Positions 42,117-53,846 of a stretch of 64,000 nucleotides of DNA are shown here, in pieces. The translations under genes and the position numbers were made by a program. The notes below the pieces were generated by a model, which was not told the origin of the DNA, ran no database searches, and was given only the letters and a program-made list of their open reading frames with translations. The stretch covers positions 566,999 to 630,998 of the forward strand of contig ML996700.1 in the NCBI GenBank assembly GCA_010356995.1, in the 5' to 3' direction. The first letter of the stretch is position 1. Every line of letters starts with the position of its first letter. This DNA is from Trichodelitschia bisporula (lineage: Eukaryota > Ascomycota > Dothideomycetes > Phaeotrichales > Phaeotrichaceae).

Positions 42117-43154
42117 GGTGCAGATCTTGGTAGTAGCAGCAAGTACTCAATTGAGGAGTTCGAGGACTGAAGTAGGTAGTGAGGAGTTTGGAGGTTGAGG
42201 GCCGGTTCGCTGAGAGGAGATCGATGGCGAGGGAACTCGACTGGAAGGAGGAGAAGCAGGAAGTGGCTATGGTCGTTCTGCTGGGGGCAGAGTGAGCTCG
42301 AGAGTGGGATTTATGCCGCTGAACTGACTGTTTCGAGATGCAGACTTTGGTACCGTGCAAACGCAGACATGCATCTACCCGGTCTTCCCTTTGAGTCCGG
42401 CTTCACCGTCCAGGTGGAGGGAGATGAATCCGACATCGCTGATTGGAGCTGGTGTGATACAGTACGGGAATCCGCTGGGACTGGATGAAGTAGGCAGCCA
42501 TGGCTTGATTCGAGCGGTATGGCGAGATACTATGGCAAGGCTGAGGCGAGGAGCTTAGGCTTTCACGAGCGTTTAGGCAGTGGCAGTGGGGTACCGACCA
42601 GCCAATTTTCTATGAAGTTAACGAGAGACGTCCCATTGCACTAAGATGCAAGGTACCGATGATGTTGCACCCGAATTGCGGGGTGCAGCTCATCGGACAT
42701 GACACGCTTGGAGCCTCGAAGCGGCACCAACCCACTTAGACTGGTAGCTCCATCTCGCAGGCAAGCCACGATCTGCACAGCCTCGGCCATTCCGGAAGCG
42801 CACCATAGGCTCGACGAGTAGGATAGTCAAGACCGGTGTGAGAATTGAGCAGGTGGTTTGGAGCGGCGAGGCTGCCTTCTAATGGGAGGGGAATCGGGAG
42901 GTTGAAATAGCAAGCCGGAGTAGCGGTACGTCGGGGTTTTAAGGCGATTTTGCGACGAGGTCGGTATCACCGACCTTGTTACCTGTTGGTGTAACCGCGA
43001 CTGCGGCTGTGCGTGTACCTGGTACGTCTGCGGCGTCGGTCTCCCGGGTGGGCGCAGAAGCCGGCCATTTTCAGCCGCGCGCCAAGGCAATGCTCAACCT
43101 CACCTCCAACCTCACCTCAGTGCTAAACACACAATATCCCAGCCAAACCTAGCA
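42117..43154. other. 1-kb intergenic region, nothing recognised
   Basis: Upstream of the small zinc-finger gene and left edge of the tandem duplication. Short open frames (42195-42558, 42827-43090) lack motifs. Confidence 0.45.
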
Positions 43155-45810
43155 AACTTCAGAAGCCATCAATGGGACTACCCGGCCAGTACTTGGAATC
43201 AACGGAGCGTCTATCCAGCGCCACATGTGGTCGCAACCTGGACGGAAAGCCGTGGCGCAGCTTCCATAGGATGTGGAAACACGCAGCAGATGCGTGTTTG
43301 CACCGCCTTCGTCCCACGCAGGCGGATACCGCTCCTCAGTTCCTTCCGCATTTGCCAGATCGCCCCCCTTAAATCCCTCCGCCCCCGTCTCTCTTCCCCT
43401 CACCACCTGGAAAGCCCACCTCCGCACCTCCACCCTCAATCTCCGTCACGTCCCCTTCATCCTCATCCCCCCACCCACCACCTCCCACAATGCCTCTCCC
43501 CTGCCCTCTTTGTTGGGTGTCCTTCCTTCAGCCCACCTCTTGCGTGTAGCACCTGCGCGACAAGCACGGCCGACCGAACGCCTGCCTTTTCTGTGGGGAC
43601 GACTTCAGCAGCTCGATCGGGCGGATGCAGCATGTAACAGCCAAACACGGGGCGTCAAATACTAAGCCGAGCACCACAGATGGCAAAACGACCACCAGCG
43701 CGGGCGGGAAAAAGACGGAGAAGCAGCGCTACCGCTGCGAGAAATGTGGTAAGGACTTCGGCAGCTCGATCGCGCGGGACCAGCATGTGGTGACCGCGCA
43801 CGCTAGATCGGACACTAATAACGGCAAACCGAACCATTAGCACTGGTGGGAAAAAGACAGAGAAGCAGTGCTACCGGTGCAAGAACTGTGGGAGCGTCTT
43901 CGGCAACTCGATCGCGCTGGACCAGCATTTAAGGACCAAGCACGGTAAATCGAACACTACAAACGGCAAACCGGCCACCAGCACGGGCGGGAAAAAGACA
44001 GATATACAGCGCTACCGCCGCGAGAAATGCTGGAAGGACTTCGACAGCTCGGGCGCACGGGACCAGCATGCGATGACCACGCACGGTAAATTGGACACTA
44101 CAAACGGCAAGCAAACCACCAGCACGGGCGGCAAAAAGATAGAAAAACAGTGCTACCACTGCGAGGAATGCGGGAAGGACTTCGGCACCTCGAACGTGCG
44201 GAAGCAGCATGTGAGGACCAAGCGCGGTAGATCAGACACCAAACCGGACACTACGAATGGTAAACCGACCACCAGCACGGACGGGAAAAAGATAGAGAAA
44301 GAGAGCTACTGCTGCGAGGGGTGCGGGATGTCCTTCGGCTTGTTTAGGGCGCTCGACCAGCATGAGCTGGTCATGAGATATGGCGAGGAGAGTGAGGAGT
44401 CTGAGTTCGACGGACTCGGCTGGCCGACGAAGTGCCACATCTGTGGAGAGCAATGCTACAGCACCTTCACACTCCAGGAGCACATATGGGTTAAGCACGA
44501 TAAACGTGGGGGGCCGAAGTCCGATTTCGACCTGAAGTCCCGGACCGAGGAGAAGAAGCCAGCAGTCGATGGCATTGCAAAGAAAGCTTCAGATATGATC
44601 CTGTGTGGCGGCTGCGAGAAAAAACTTTCCGACTTTGCCGCCCTCAAAGATCACTGCAGGCGTGTCCATTCCCCCCTTTGGCCACCATTTATCATGTTCC
44701 CCTGTAAACGCTGCGAGAATGAATTTCCCAGCATTGAGGCCTTCCGCGATCACTGGGAAGCCAATCATAGTGCCCCCTTGGGACCTTTCCCTGGGGCGGG
44801 AGGCGAATCCCATCATATACCTTCGACTCCGACACCACCCGTGGGAGAAAACGCCGGTTCTGGCTCGACATCCCGGACCGAGGGGAAGAAACCAGCAGTC
44901 AATCACTTTCCGGATATAGTTTGGGATACGATTCATTGTGTACCCTGCGGTGAATTTTTCCCAGCATCGAGGCCCTCAATGCTCACTGGGCAATCATCCA
45001 ACATGATATCTGGCCGCCAGAGCCGTCGGTGGAAGATGAGGACAGCGAAGCTGACTCGATGCCTGACTTGGTGACACCAACACCCTCAGAGGGCGGTGAG
45101 TCGTTGTGGGGCAACGATGCTGGAAAGACGCAGGAGGATGGAAAGGAAGAAATCAGCTTCCACTGCACTTCGGCTTTTCTACCTTCTAGCTGGGACGCGG
45201 ACGCACATTGTCCCGAATGTCAGAAGGTATTTTCTGATCCGGAGGGTATGAAGCAGCCCCGGGAACATGTACACGGCACTGCGTCCAAATGTCCGACTTG
45301 TGGTAAACGGTTGAGGACGGCGGAGGGAAAGGAGCAGCATATACGGCAGTTTCACATGCCAACAACCCACGTGCGTTCCGAATGTCACGAGAAGTTTGCT
45401 CAAGCGGAGCGTATGCAGCAGCACCGGGAACAAGTATACAGCACTGCTTCGAAATGCCCGGTTTGCCAAAAATGGTTGAGGACGCCGGAGTGAAAGGAGC
45501 AGCATATGTGGCAGTTTCACAGGGCAACCTTGTAGCCGTAAGGAAGGACCGGTGCTGGATGCATGTGTTTGGAAATTCAAGTGGAATTCAAGTGCTGATG
45601 CCGATCAACTCGGCTTCGCTGCGAGGATGGGAGAACGGAATGTTGTCGTTGTGGTTCATAGGGCCTGTGGTCTTCTTCGATATCACTCTTAGCGGGATAG
45701 CCTACATATCGAGTGAAATGACAGAGAAGCGGAAGTCTAGGCTGGGTTATCAGCAAGATTAATCTCAGCTATCAAGCATCAGTATAAATTGAGCGTTCTC
45801 AGCAGTGATA
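43155..45810 (+). repeat. tandem segmental duplication, copy 1 (decayed)
   Basis: Copy 1 begins with AACTTCAGAAGCCATCAAT (43155-43173) and ends with GTTCTCAGCAGTGATA at 45810. Promoter, coding and 3' flank all have counterparts in copy 2 in the same order and orientation. Shared flank blocks include GAAACACGCAGCA before the gene and AAGATTAATCTCAGCTAT after it. Copy 1 contains the broken zinc-finger gene. Confidence 0.75.
43490..45535 (+). pseudogene. broken paralog of the 600-residue C2H2 zinc-finger gene
   Basis: The start MPLPCPLC aligns with the start of the intact gene at 46209, as do RPNACLFCGDDF and the 3' part (ECHEKFAQAERMQQHREQVY). It carries a TAG at codon 20, where the intact copy has CAG. 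The reading frame shifts within the second finger repeat (about 43830-43850) and again near 45030, and a TGA at 45491 lies 14 codons before the homologous end. Five ~140-bp units between about 43680 and 44380 each encode GKxTTSTGGKKxEKQ followed by a C2H2 finger; in the third the first Cys of the finger is lost. One stretch, 44073-45074, is still open for 333 codons and could be translated alone, so partial function is not excluded. Confidence 0.72.
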
Positions 45811-45826
45811 TCCAACAAAGCTCACC

Positions 45827-48266
45827 GAACTTCAGAAACCATCAATATTACCAGACCTACTCTTGGAGTATACAGTTCAACGCCACATGTCGCAAAAGAC
45901 GTAACGCGGCTCCCGTACTCTATGATGTAGAAACACGCAGCAAACGCGCGTTTGCACCGCGTTTGTCCCACGTAGGCGGTCATACTCCTCGTTCCTTCCA
46001 CGTGTGTCGGTTTCTTCCGCGTATACCAGTTCCTTCCGTTTGTGCCAGACCCCTCTCCACAAACCCCTCCGCCTCCGCATCTCCTCCCCGGACTACCTTA
46101 ATACCCTAACAGCCGTACCTCCACCTCCGCAACCATCCATTCGCACCTCCACCTCATAACCTCCACTACCAGCGCCTCCCTCTCCCCCCTCACCCACCAC
46201 TTTTCACAATGCCGCTCCCCTGCCCCCTTTGCCCCCAGGTGATCTTTTCTTGCCATTCCTCCTGCGCGCAGCACATGCGCGACCGCCATGATCGACCGAA
46301 TGCATGCCTCATCTGTGGAAACGACTTCGCCAGTGCGAGTGTCTGGGTCCAGCACGTGAGCACCGAACACGGAGAATTAGACAACCCGGACATCAAGACG
46401 ACCGTGGAAGTGGTGGAAGAAGAGCTCTGTCGCTGCCTTTGCGGGAAGCTTTTCGGCTCGGCTAAGGCGCTCGGCCAGCATCAGCGGTCCGAAGGACATG
46501 GCGGTGACGATGAGTGTGAACTCAACGGGATTGCGCCGCCGCCGGTGGGGTGCCCGCACTGTGGAGAGAAGTTCTCCAAATGGCTCACACATCGTACGCT
46601 TTGGACGCGGTCGGAAAGCGTGGATAAAAATTTAGACCGGAAATCCCGCACCGAGGGGAAGAAGGCAGCAGTCAAAGGGGTTGTGGAGAAAGCCTCGTTT
46701 GTGTTCCAATGTACACACTGCGACGAGAAGTTCGACCACAAGGCCCTCCATGAGCACTGGGAGGACATCATCGTGGCTGTGCCGACGCAGTTTCCCATAA
46801 GCAAATGTCCAAACTGCAATAAAGAGTTTTCCGACTTTGAAACCTTTGTTGTTCAGTGGCTGGCCATCTACAAAAGAACCCTGGCGCCATGGTCCGGGGT
46901 AGGAGGCGAAGACAGCCGTGTGCCTTCGATGCCATCGCCACCCTTGGGAGGAAGCGACGATTTCGACTCGAAATCCCGGACAGACGGGACTAAGGCTCAT
47001 GAGGCGGTTGAAAAATCTTCAGCATCGCAAAGGATCCTGTGTATAGGCTGCGACGTAAGGTTTTCGGACTTCGCGGCCTTCGCTCATCACTGGGAGGCCA
47101 TCCACAAGGATCCTTCAACGCCATTCCCATGTACACGCTGCGACATCGAGTTGCCTGACATGCAGAACCTTGGTGATCACTGGAAGACCTTCCACAGTTA
47201 CTTGATCGTATGTATGCGCTGCGACAAAGATTTTTCTGGCTTCGGGACCTATGATGATCACTGGAAGGTCGCCCACAATGACCCGATCCTCTGTACACGC
47301 TGCGACAAAGAGATTCCCGACATTCTGGCTCACTTGGATGCCATGCATGGCGGTATCGCGGCGATGTTGTCCTGGATGAGAAACGAAGAAGGCCGTGCGC
47401 CTTCGGACGTGTCGCAGACTGTGGAAGAAAACACCGATTCCGGCTCGAAGGAGGGGAAGAAGACTGCTGAAGCGGTGGAAAAATCTTATCTTGCGTTCCA
47501 GCTCCAATGTACAGGCTGCGATAAAAAGTTTCCCGACTTCTGTAACATCTTTGAGCACTGGGACGCCATGCATATGGGCCCTTCGGCGCCATTGCCCTGG
47601 GCTAACATTGATAACAACAACGCCCACTCGAAGCCTGGCTCCCAGGCCGCAACGTCGCCAGAGGATGATATGCAGTGGCGGGACAAGTACAAGATACTGG
47701 AAGAGGAGGCGAAGGAGAGGAAGGAGGGAGAAGATGCAAAGACACCAGAGGAGGAGGATGAGGTTGTCTTCCAGCGCCCGACGCTTATCCAACGCCCTGC
47801 TGTCGTCAAACCTCCCGTCGTGGTCGAGCGGACCGCTACCAACTGTCGCACGTGTCCCGAATGTCATAAATGGTTTGCTCAACCGGAGCATATGAAGCAG
47901 CATCGGAGAGATGCGCATACTTCTACGAAATGCCCGCGTTGCAGGAAAATTTTGAAGACGGTGGAGGGGAAGGAACAGCATATGAGGGACTTTCACCGGG
48001 CACCCGCTTGATTGTAATGGTAAGGGGTTGATAAATGTAGATGTGCTTGGGGCTTTAAGTAGCGATGTCGGTTAACTCAGCTTTGTTACGAGGCTAGGAG
48101 ACGGAAATGTTGTCGCTGTGGTCCATAGAGCTTGCAGTCTTGTTCGATCTCAGTCCTAGCTTGATGTCCTACATGTCGAGTGATACGGGACCGAGAAGCG
48201 GGATACCGGCAAGATTAATCTCAGCTATAAAGCATCAGTACAGATTGTGTGTTCTCAGCAGTGATA
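45827..48266 (+). repeat. tandem segmental duplication, copy 2 (intact gene)
   Basis: Copy 2 begins GAACTTCAGAAACCATCAAT (45827-45846), 16 bp after the end of copy 1, and ends GTTCTCAGCAGTGATA at 48266. The shared end sequence at both unit ends and the direct orientation indicate a tandem duplication that included promoter and 3' flank. Confidence 0.75.
46209..48011 (+). CDS. 600-residue multi-C2H2 zinc-finger protein
   Basis: The gene is intronless. About 13 finger-like units span the protein, for example CPLCPQVIFSCHSSCAQHMR, CLICGNDFASASVWVQHVST, CTHCDEKFDHKALHEHWEDI, CIGCDVRFSDFAAFAHHWEA, CMRCDKDFSGFGTYDDHWKV, and at the C-terminus CPECHKWFAQPEHMKQHRRD and CPRCRKILKTVEGKEQHMRD. A central family shares the unusual form C-x2-C-(D/N)-x2-(F/L/I)-xD-(F)...DHW-x3-H. 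Spacers with SRTEGKKAAVKG-like sequence recur between fingers. I recognise no named orthologue. DNA or RNA binding is inferred. It sits in the downstream half of a tandem duplication whose upstream copy is broken. The start is supported by CACA before ATG and by conservation with the paralog. Confidence 0.8.
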   Translation: MPLPCPLCPQVIFSCHSSCAQHMRDRHDRPNACLICGNDFASASVWVQHVSTEHGELDNPDIKTTVEVVEEELCRCLCGKLFGSAKALGQHQRSEGHGGDDECELNGIAPPPVGCPHCGEKFSKWLTHRTLWTRSESVDKNLDRKSRTEGKKAAVKGVVEKASFVFQCTHCDEKFDHKALHEHWEDIIVAVPTQFPISKCPNCNKEFSDFETFVVQWLAIYKRTLAPWSGVGGEDSRVPSMPSPPLGGSDDFDSKSRTDGTKAHEAVEKSSASQRILCIGCDVRFSDFAAFAHHWEAIHKDPSTPFPCTRCDIELPDMQNLGDHWKTFHSYLIVCMRCDKDFSGFGTYDDHWKVAHNDPILCTRCDKEIPDILAHLDAMHGGIAAMLSWMRNEEGRAPSDVSQTVEENTDSGSKEGKKTAEAVEKSYLAFQLQCTGCDKKFPDFCNIFEHWDAMHMGPSAPLPWANIDNNNAHSKPGSQAATSPEDDMQWRDKYKILEEEAKERKEGEDAKTPEEEDEVVFQRPTLIQRPAVVKPPVVVERTATNCRTCPECHKWFAQPEHMKQHRRDAHTSTKCPRCRKILKTVEGKEQHMRDFHRAPA

Positions 48267-48360
48267 CCACCATCTACCACCTCTATCGCCACCCTTGCCA
48301 TGCAATGTCCCAACCCCATCACGCCAGTTCCATCAAACCCATCTAACCCTCCGCCATCCC

Positions 48361-51300
48361 CTAAACGCCATCCCCAGACCCCCCAGACCCCTCCTCACGC
48401 GCCTTCCCCAAACTCTCCTCACTACTCCCACTACTATCCCCCACCGTAGCCGCCATCTCCCCCGGCAGCACCGCCGGCTGCGTCTTCCTCTCTCCCAACG
48501 CACTCATCTCCCCAGGGGCCAACAAATCCGCCGCACTAACACGCTGCGCCTTCGCGGGCGGCGCATTATCAGGTGCATGCGTCTGCTCCTCGCTGCGCGT
48601 CGCAAACATGCCTTTCTCGGACAAGTCGACTGGGATGAAGGACTTGGGGAGCTTGACTCTGTGGTCAGGGGTTAGAGCGAGGTCACGAGAAAAGCAGATG
48701 GGGAGAGCGCACTTTGTGAATTTCTCGCGCAGGGACTCCAGGATTTGTTTCCAGTCTTGGTGAGCGGTTAGGGAGCGCCGCGGGGCGCAGCCGATGTAGT
48801 GCCGGGAGTCGAGTTGGCTGTTGGGGGGGTTAGTATAGTAAGAATAATAGGGGAAAGGGGAGGAGCCTACACGTCCAACGGGTCGAAGGCGTGACAACCA
48901 GGACTAATGGAGATGCGAATGCTGTAATTAAAGCTCTCCGGCTCGTCCGCCACGGTCGCATTCTGGCTCTCGTACAGCTCGAAGTTAATCTGGCTGAGGT
49001 AATCCAGCTCCGGGATATTGCGGCGCTCGATTTTCGTCCTGACACCGCCCTCGAGAATACAGTTCAACAAAGTATAAATATGGCTCTCCTTCGTGAAATA
49101 GAAGAAACTCTTCGCACCCTCGCTCGCCTGGACTTCCTCAATGTCTTTCACAATTTCTCGTAAAAGGGGAAGGCTGGTCAGAAGCCCGATCTCGAGTTTC
49201 TCGTCCCCGCTGATGCCGTATTCTTGCGGCCCGATGTAGTCGAAGAGTACTTTGCACAGCTGATACAGCTCGCGCAGCCGCGCCAGCCGCACGTCGAGCT
49301 TCGCCTTCGCCCCCGCCTGCCCGAGCCCGGTATACAGATTGAAGTAACTCTCGGGCTGGGGCTCCGTGCGGCGGGCATCGCTCCCGCGCAGACCCATGCG
49401 CTTCGCCAGACTCCCACTCCGCTCACCGCCCGTCGTCGGCGCGCGGTCCGGCAGCACAATCGCCGCAAGATCCATACTGGGCCTCGCACTCATTGCGCCC
49501 GGCGTAGACGGCTCGGACACCGCCTCGCCATCCAGGTCAGAGGCATCAGGCGTAAACGCCCACTCGAGGAACTGGCGATTGTGCAGGGCGTCGAACTTCA
49601 TGCTATCGTACAACTCGCTGATCTTAGACGGGTCGACCTTCTCCGCGTCGCAGAACTCCTTGAAAAGTTTCTCCCAGCGCTCGCGGAAGAGGGAGCCGTC
49701 TTCGCCGCAGCACCAGCGGGCTTGGATGGTGCCGAGGGTGGGCGTGCTGAGGCCTGTTGATGAACCATGCGTATGCCCGTTGGTAGCCCCGGCCTCGAGC
49801 TTCGCGAAGTTGTGCCGCATGACGCGCCGGTGGAATTTCATGAGCTCGACGACTTTGCGGACGACGGAGGCGGGCTCGGGGGTGTTCGGTGGCCAGGCGA
49901 ACTGCGCTGGCGCGGCATCCCCTTCGCGCAGCAGCTGCTTGAGCTTCTTCTTAACCTTGTCCATCTCGTCCTTCGCCGCGTTCGAATCGTCTAGCAGCGC
50001 CTTGCGCACAGTGATAAGATCCGGGGGAAGATCTTTCTGGGCCAGGAATGCGCCCGCAAAGATCTGCGCGCTGGTAACGACGCGGCGCTCCGAGGAACTG
50101 AAGATTTTGACATCTTCCAGACACTCGCGGTTCAGGAGCAAAAGGTCGTTTCGTACGCTCTCGCCCAGGTCTTGCGACTGGTACAGCGCCGAGTGCGTCG
50201 GCTCGCCGCCCCACTTGATGATCAGCTGCAGCTTGTCCAGAACCAGATTCTTCTCAGCTGCTGAGATGCGGCTCAGGGTCACATCGGACGTAGAGTCGTG
50301 GTGCTCCGAGTCGGCAAGGTGCGGCCGGTGCAGAGCCGGGGCGCCTTCGAGCTCGTCCTCCTTGCGTTTGCGGAACATGGGCTTGATCTGGACCTTCGTG
50401 CCGGCCCAGCTTCCCTTTTTGACCAGCGACGTGCGCAACAGCTTCAACTTTTCGACGTCTTCAATGCCCTCTGCAAACGCCGTCTCAACGGCCTCGAGCA
50501 CGCTAGCGAGCGCCGGCTCCCCGATGAGAAGAACCTCCTCTTGATGGCCCTTGAGCAAATCCACAAACGGCTTGGTGTGAAAGGTGAACTTGAACTTCTG
50601 CTTTGGCGTACGGTCCGCATGCCGAATCACCGACACCATGCCTTTCAGACGCCACTGCGCTTTGGAAGCCGGCTGCGGTACAGGCGACGGCTCATCCGTC
50701 GACATCATGCTGCGCGCCTTGGACGGCTGCGTTTCTGGCGCCATCGGGAGGGTGCTCACGGGGTGTGTGCTACGCTCGAGACTAGGCGGTGACGTGAGAG
50801 GGACGCCGGCCGGCTGGAGATCGGGCGAGGCCGGGCCGCGGGTGTGCAGGTGGTGATGGTGGCCGGTGAGCTTGGACATGCTCGGCGACTGGAAAAGGCT
50901 CTTGAGGGTAGACCGATGGCCGGCCGGATTCTTGCGAAGGCGCGTCTTATCATTCTCGTCGGGATCCAGGAACGACGCTGGAGGAGGGGCGGTGCCGTCA
51001 CGGCGCTGCTTCTCAGACAAAAAGAGTTCGCGGAGGATGTGTGCGCAGGCGTCGTAGTACTCATTGTTGTCCTTGACGAAGCTCCAGCCGTTGACGTCGA
51101 TAACGTAGCTACGACCGTTGGCGCGGAGCAAATCGAAGCCACAGACGCGCTGGCCAAACGCATTGACGATGCGGCGCGCAATCTCGGCTTCGTCCTGCGT
51201 CAGATTGGCGACGTAGCGCACCTCCTTTCCGTTGGGGTTGCGCTTGACGATCCCATCGACAACGGGAGACTTGCGCGTTTCGGCATGGCAGAAGTCGGGT

Positions 51301-53102
51301 CCGACGGTGTAGGCCTTGACATCCTCGGCATTTTCGACTCTCAGGAACTGCTCGTAGATATAGCTGCTCGTCGGGTCGGTTACGCATCGCGGGACGCACA
51401 AAGTATCGTCACGCTCCGAGCTCTTGTTGTTGACCTTACGGAACAGCCGCCGGCCACCGCCGCCTTGCGCCTTGGAGTAGTAGATGCGAATATTGTGGTC
51501 CTCACCGCTAACGGGCTTCTCCACAAACGGCTTGCGCAGCTGCTTGCCGTCCACTACAAGCACCTCATCGTCTTCAATGAGCTCTATACTCTTCGGAGGC
51601 GGCATGCCTCCACCAGTACCGTCTTCGGACCCCGGCAACCGCACACCAGTCTGGTCAGCCAGTAGCTGAGCCACGTCTTCTGAGTGCAGCTTGGGGCCGC
51701 CGTCGCGGTTAACCATGAGACGGCGAGGCGTGGGGACATTCTGCTTGTCAAGGATCATCAGACACAATCGGCGGTCCCACAGCACCATCTGCATGAAGAG
51801 GTCGTTGACACAAAAGGGCTTGCGCAGTTTGACGTACGCAATAGCCTTCTCGAGTGGGAAGCCATCGGAGAAGAAGGAGATCAGATAGTCGCAGATCGGC
51901 CAATTCTCTACCTCTTCATCGAGTATGATCTTGTCGCCGAAGATATTGACCTCGAACTCGCCCTTTGCGATCAGCTTGTTGAGGATGTTGCGGCTCGGGC
52001 GGCTGCGGGCCTTCGTGTCGAGGGCGCACACGCCAATTACGCCGTACGGAGCACGACGGCTACTATCGCGGTTGGAGCGCTCGCTGCCGGGGCTGACGCT
52101 GTTGGTGCTGGTACCAGCGCTCAAGCGCCGCTGGGTGCGCGTGCGACTCCTGGAGCGCGCGACAGCATTAGAAGGTGGAGGACGAGTGGGGTCGAGCGAC
52201 GACCAGTGGATGGACGGGGTAGGGGAGTTGGATAGCACTTGCGGAACAGATGTAGGGGCAGCAGCCTGCTGATGGGGCACGTTGCCAGGCTCCGCATGAA
52301 GCTTTTCGCGCGGAACCTGAGAGCCATGCTGGCTCGACGCCGCGGTATTCACACCGCCAGGCTGCGACTGCGAGTCAGGCACTAGGGAATTAGAGTCAGC
52401 AATCAATGTCGGAGCCACAAAGGCATTACCATCAGCTTCGGAGCCTGCTACGGATTCATTCCCGCTTCCGGCGATACCTCTAGCATTGTGGTATATGGCG
52501 GAGCCCAGTGAGTAGAGGGACGACAAGGACATACGCTTCGAATCCGTGTCTGCATCCATTGGCTTGCTGTCAGAGCGAGAAGCCGCGTCGGGAAGAGAAA
52601 ATGGGTGCAGGTCGAGGGAATTGCGCAAGATGGACCTGAGTTGTGACGAGCGCGAGGTATGTGTGGTGGCAGAGGAACCGGATTCAGGTTGTGGCAATTC
52701 AGAGAGCAACGGAAGCCATTGGTTCTCCGCAGCACCGGGAGAGAGTGAGAAAGAAGTGCGTGAGGGGCGACGAGGATGAAATTCGCGAGGAGTGGGAGTA
52801 GGAGCAGTGGGGGTGGAAGAAGAGGTTGCAGACGAGGATGATGTCGTCGAAGCAGCAGTGGCACCACCACCAGCCGCAGTTGCTGTCGGTGTGGCTCGGT
52901 CAGTATTGGCGGCGTGACTCGGAGAATGCTGTCGGCCCTGGCGGTTCTGGTGGAGTTGCTGCTGCTGTGCGGCGGTGGAAGCGGACCAGTGGAGTTGGTA
53001 GGCGTTGTGGGGCGATGCCGATGCCGATGCACCACCTGTGCCGCTTGCGGAGACAATAGAGACGACACTCTCCCTACTGGTAGAGCGAATCAGGGCATCC
53101 AT
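48361..53102 (-). CDS. VIP1: Vip1/Asp1 inositol pyrophosphate synthase (PPIP5K)
   Basis: The protein of 1,562 residues has exons 48871-53102 and 48361-48817, with a 53-bp intron (donor GTAGGC, branch ACTAAC, acceptor AACAG) that extends the C-terminus to ...DVQLDSRHYIGCAP. The first ~340 residues are Ser/Ala/Gln-rich and disordered. The ATP-grasp kinase domain starts at IGVCALDTKARSRPSRNILN and includes NIFGDKIILDEEVENWPICD, VNRDGG and VDVNGWSFVK-type segments. The histidine-acid-phosphatase-like domain starts at VSVIRHADRTPKQKFKFTFH near residue 830. The enzyme phosphorylates InsP6/InsP7 at position 1 and can remove it; it links phosphate status, polarity and cell-wall signalling in fungi. 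An alternative donor at GAC/GTGTAG does not give a usable phase. Confidence 0.93.
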
Positions 53103-53846
53103 AATGACAACCGTCTCAATGGCTTGTGGTGGTGATTATCAGCAGTAGCTAGTCATGATTAAGACGGGAACCTTTTTCTAAAAGGACATTTGCAGACCAG
53201 AAGACACGGACAGCTGGACAAGTTCAAATACAGTACGGACAGGCGCATGAGAGAGCCGCGATAGAGTGATACCTGTAGCTGAGATACGGTGCCTCGAACA
53301 AAAGGCGAGGTCTAGCTCTTGACACCATATTAAGAGCCGCTTCGAATGGTTGGACATGGCTGGGCATGCTGAATGATGACATGGGAGCGAACTGCTGGGG
53401 GTGGTTCCTGTTCCTGTGACCTTGCTGGCCATCCTATCGCAACATGCAGATCGCATGGCTTCTGGCAACGTGCAGTAACAATCCTCCGAAGCTGTTGGAA
53501 TTGTGGTGGGGCACAGGGAGAGGCTACGAAAGGAACAAGCTATCTTGATAGAGCTCAAGGTTGATTTCAATACCTCCGTACAATTGCCATCTGTTTCTTA
53601 CCACATGCCATCGTCACTCGAATTCTTCCCCGCACATGGCCGCACATGGCCGCCCGAAAGCGACGGCGAGTCGTTGGCAAATGACGCCTTGTGGCGCAGG
53701 CGAGGCATTGCGCCTGCATCTCTTGGCGCCTGGGATGTTGCTTTTTCAGATCGTGGAAGAAAAGTCCGAGCGCCAGAAAAGTATTCATCCTCAGTAGCTC
53801 TTGGAACTGTAGCTCTGGGATCAACTCACCTTTGTAAAACCATAAC
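53103..53846. promoter_or_regulatory. divergent promoter region (VIP1 / UTP21)
   Basis: About 740 bp between two divergent start codons. No additional gene recognised. Confidence 0.5.
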
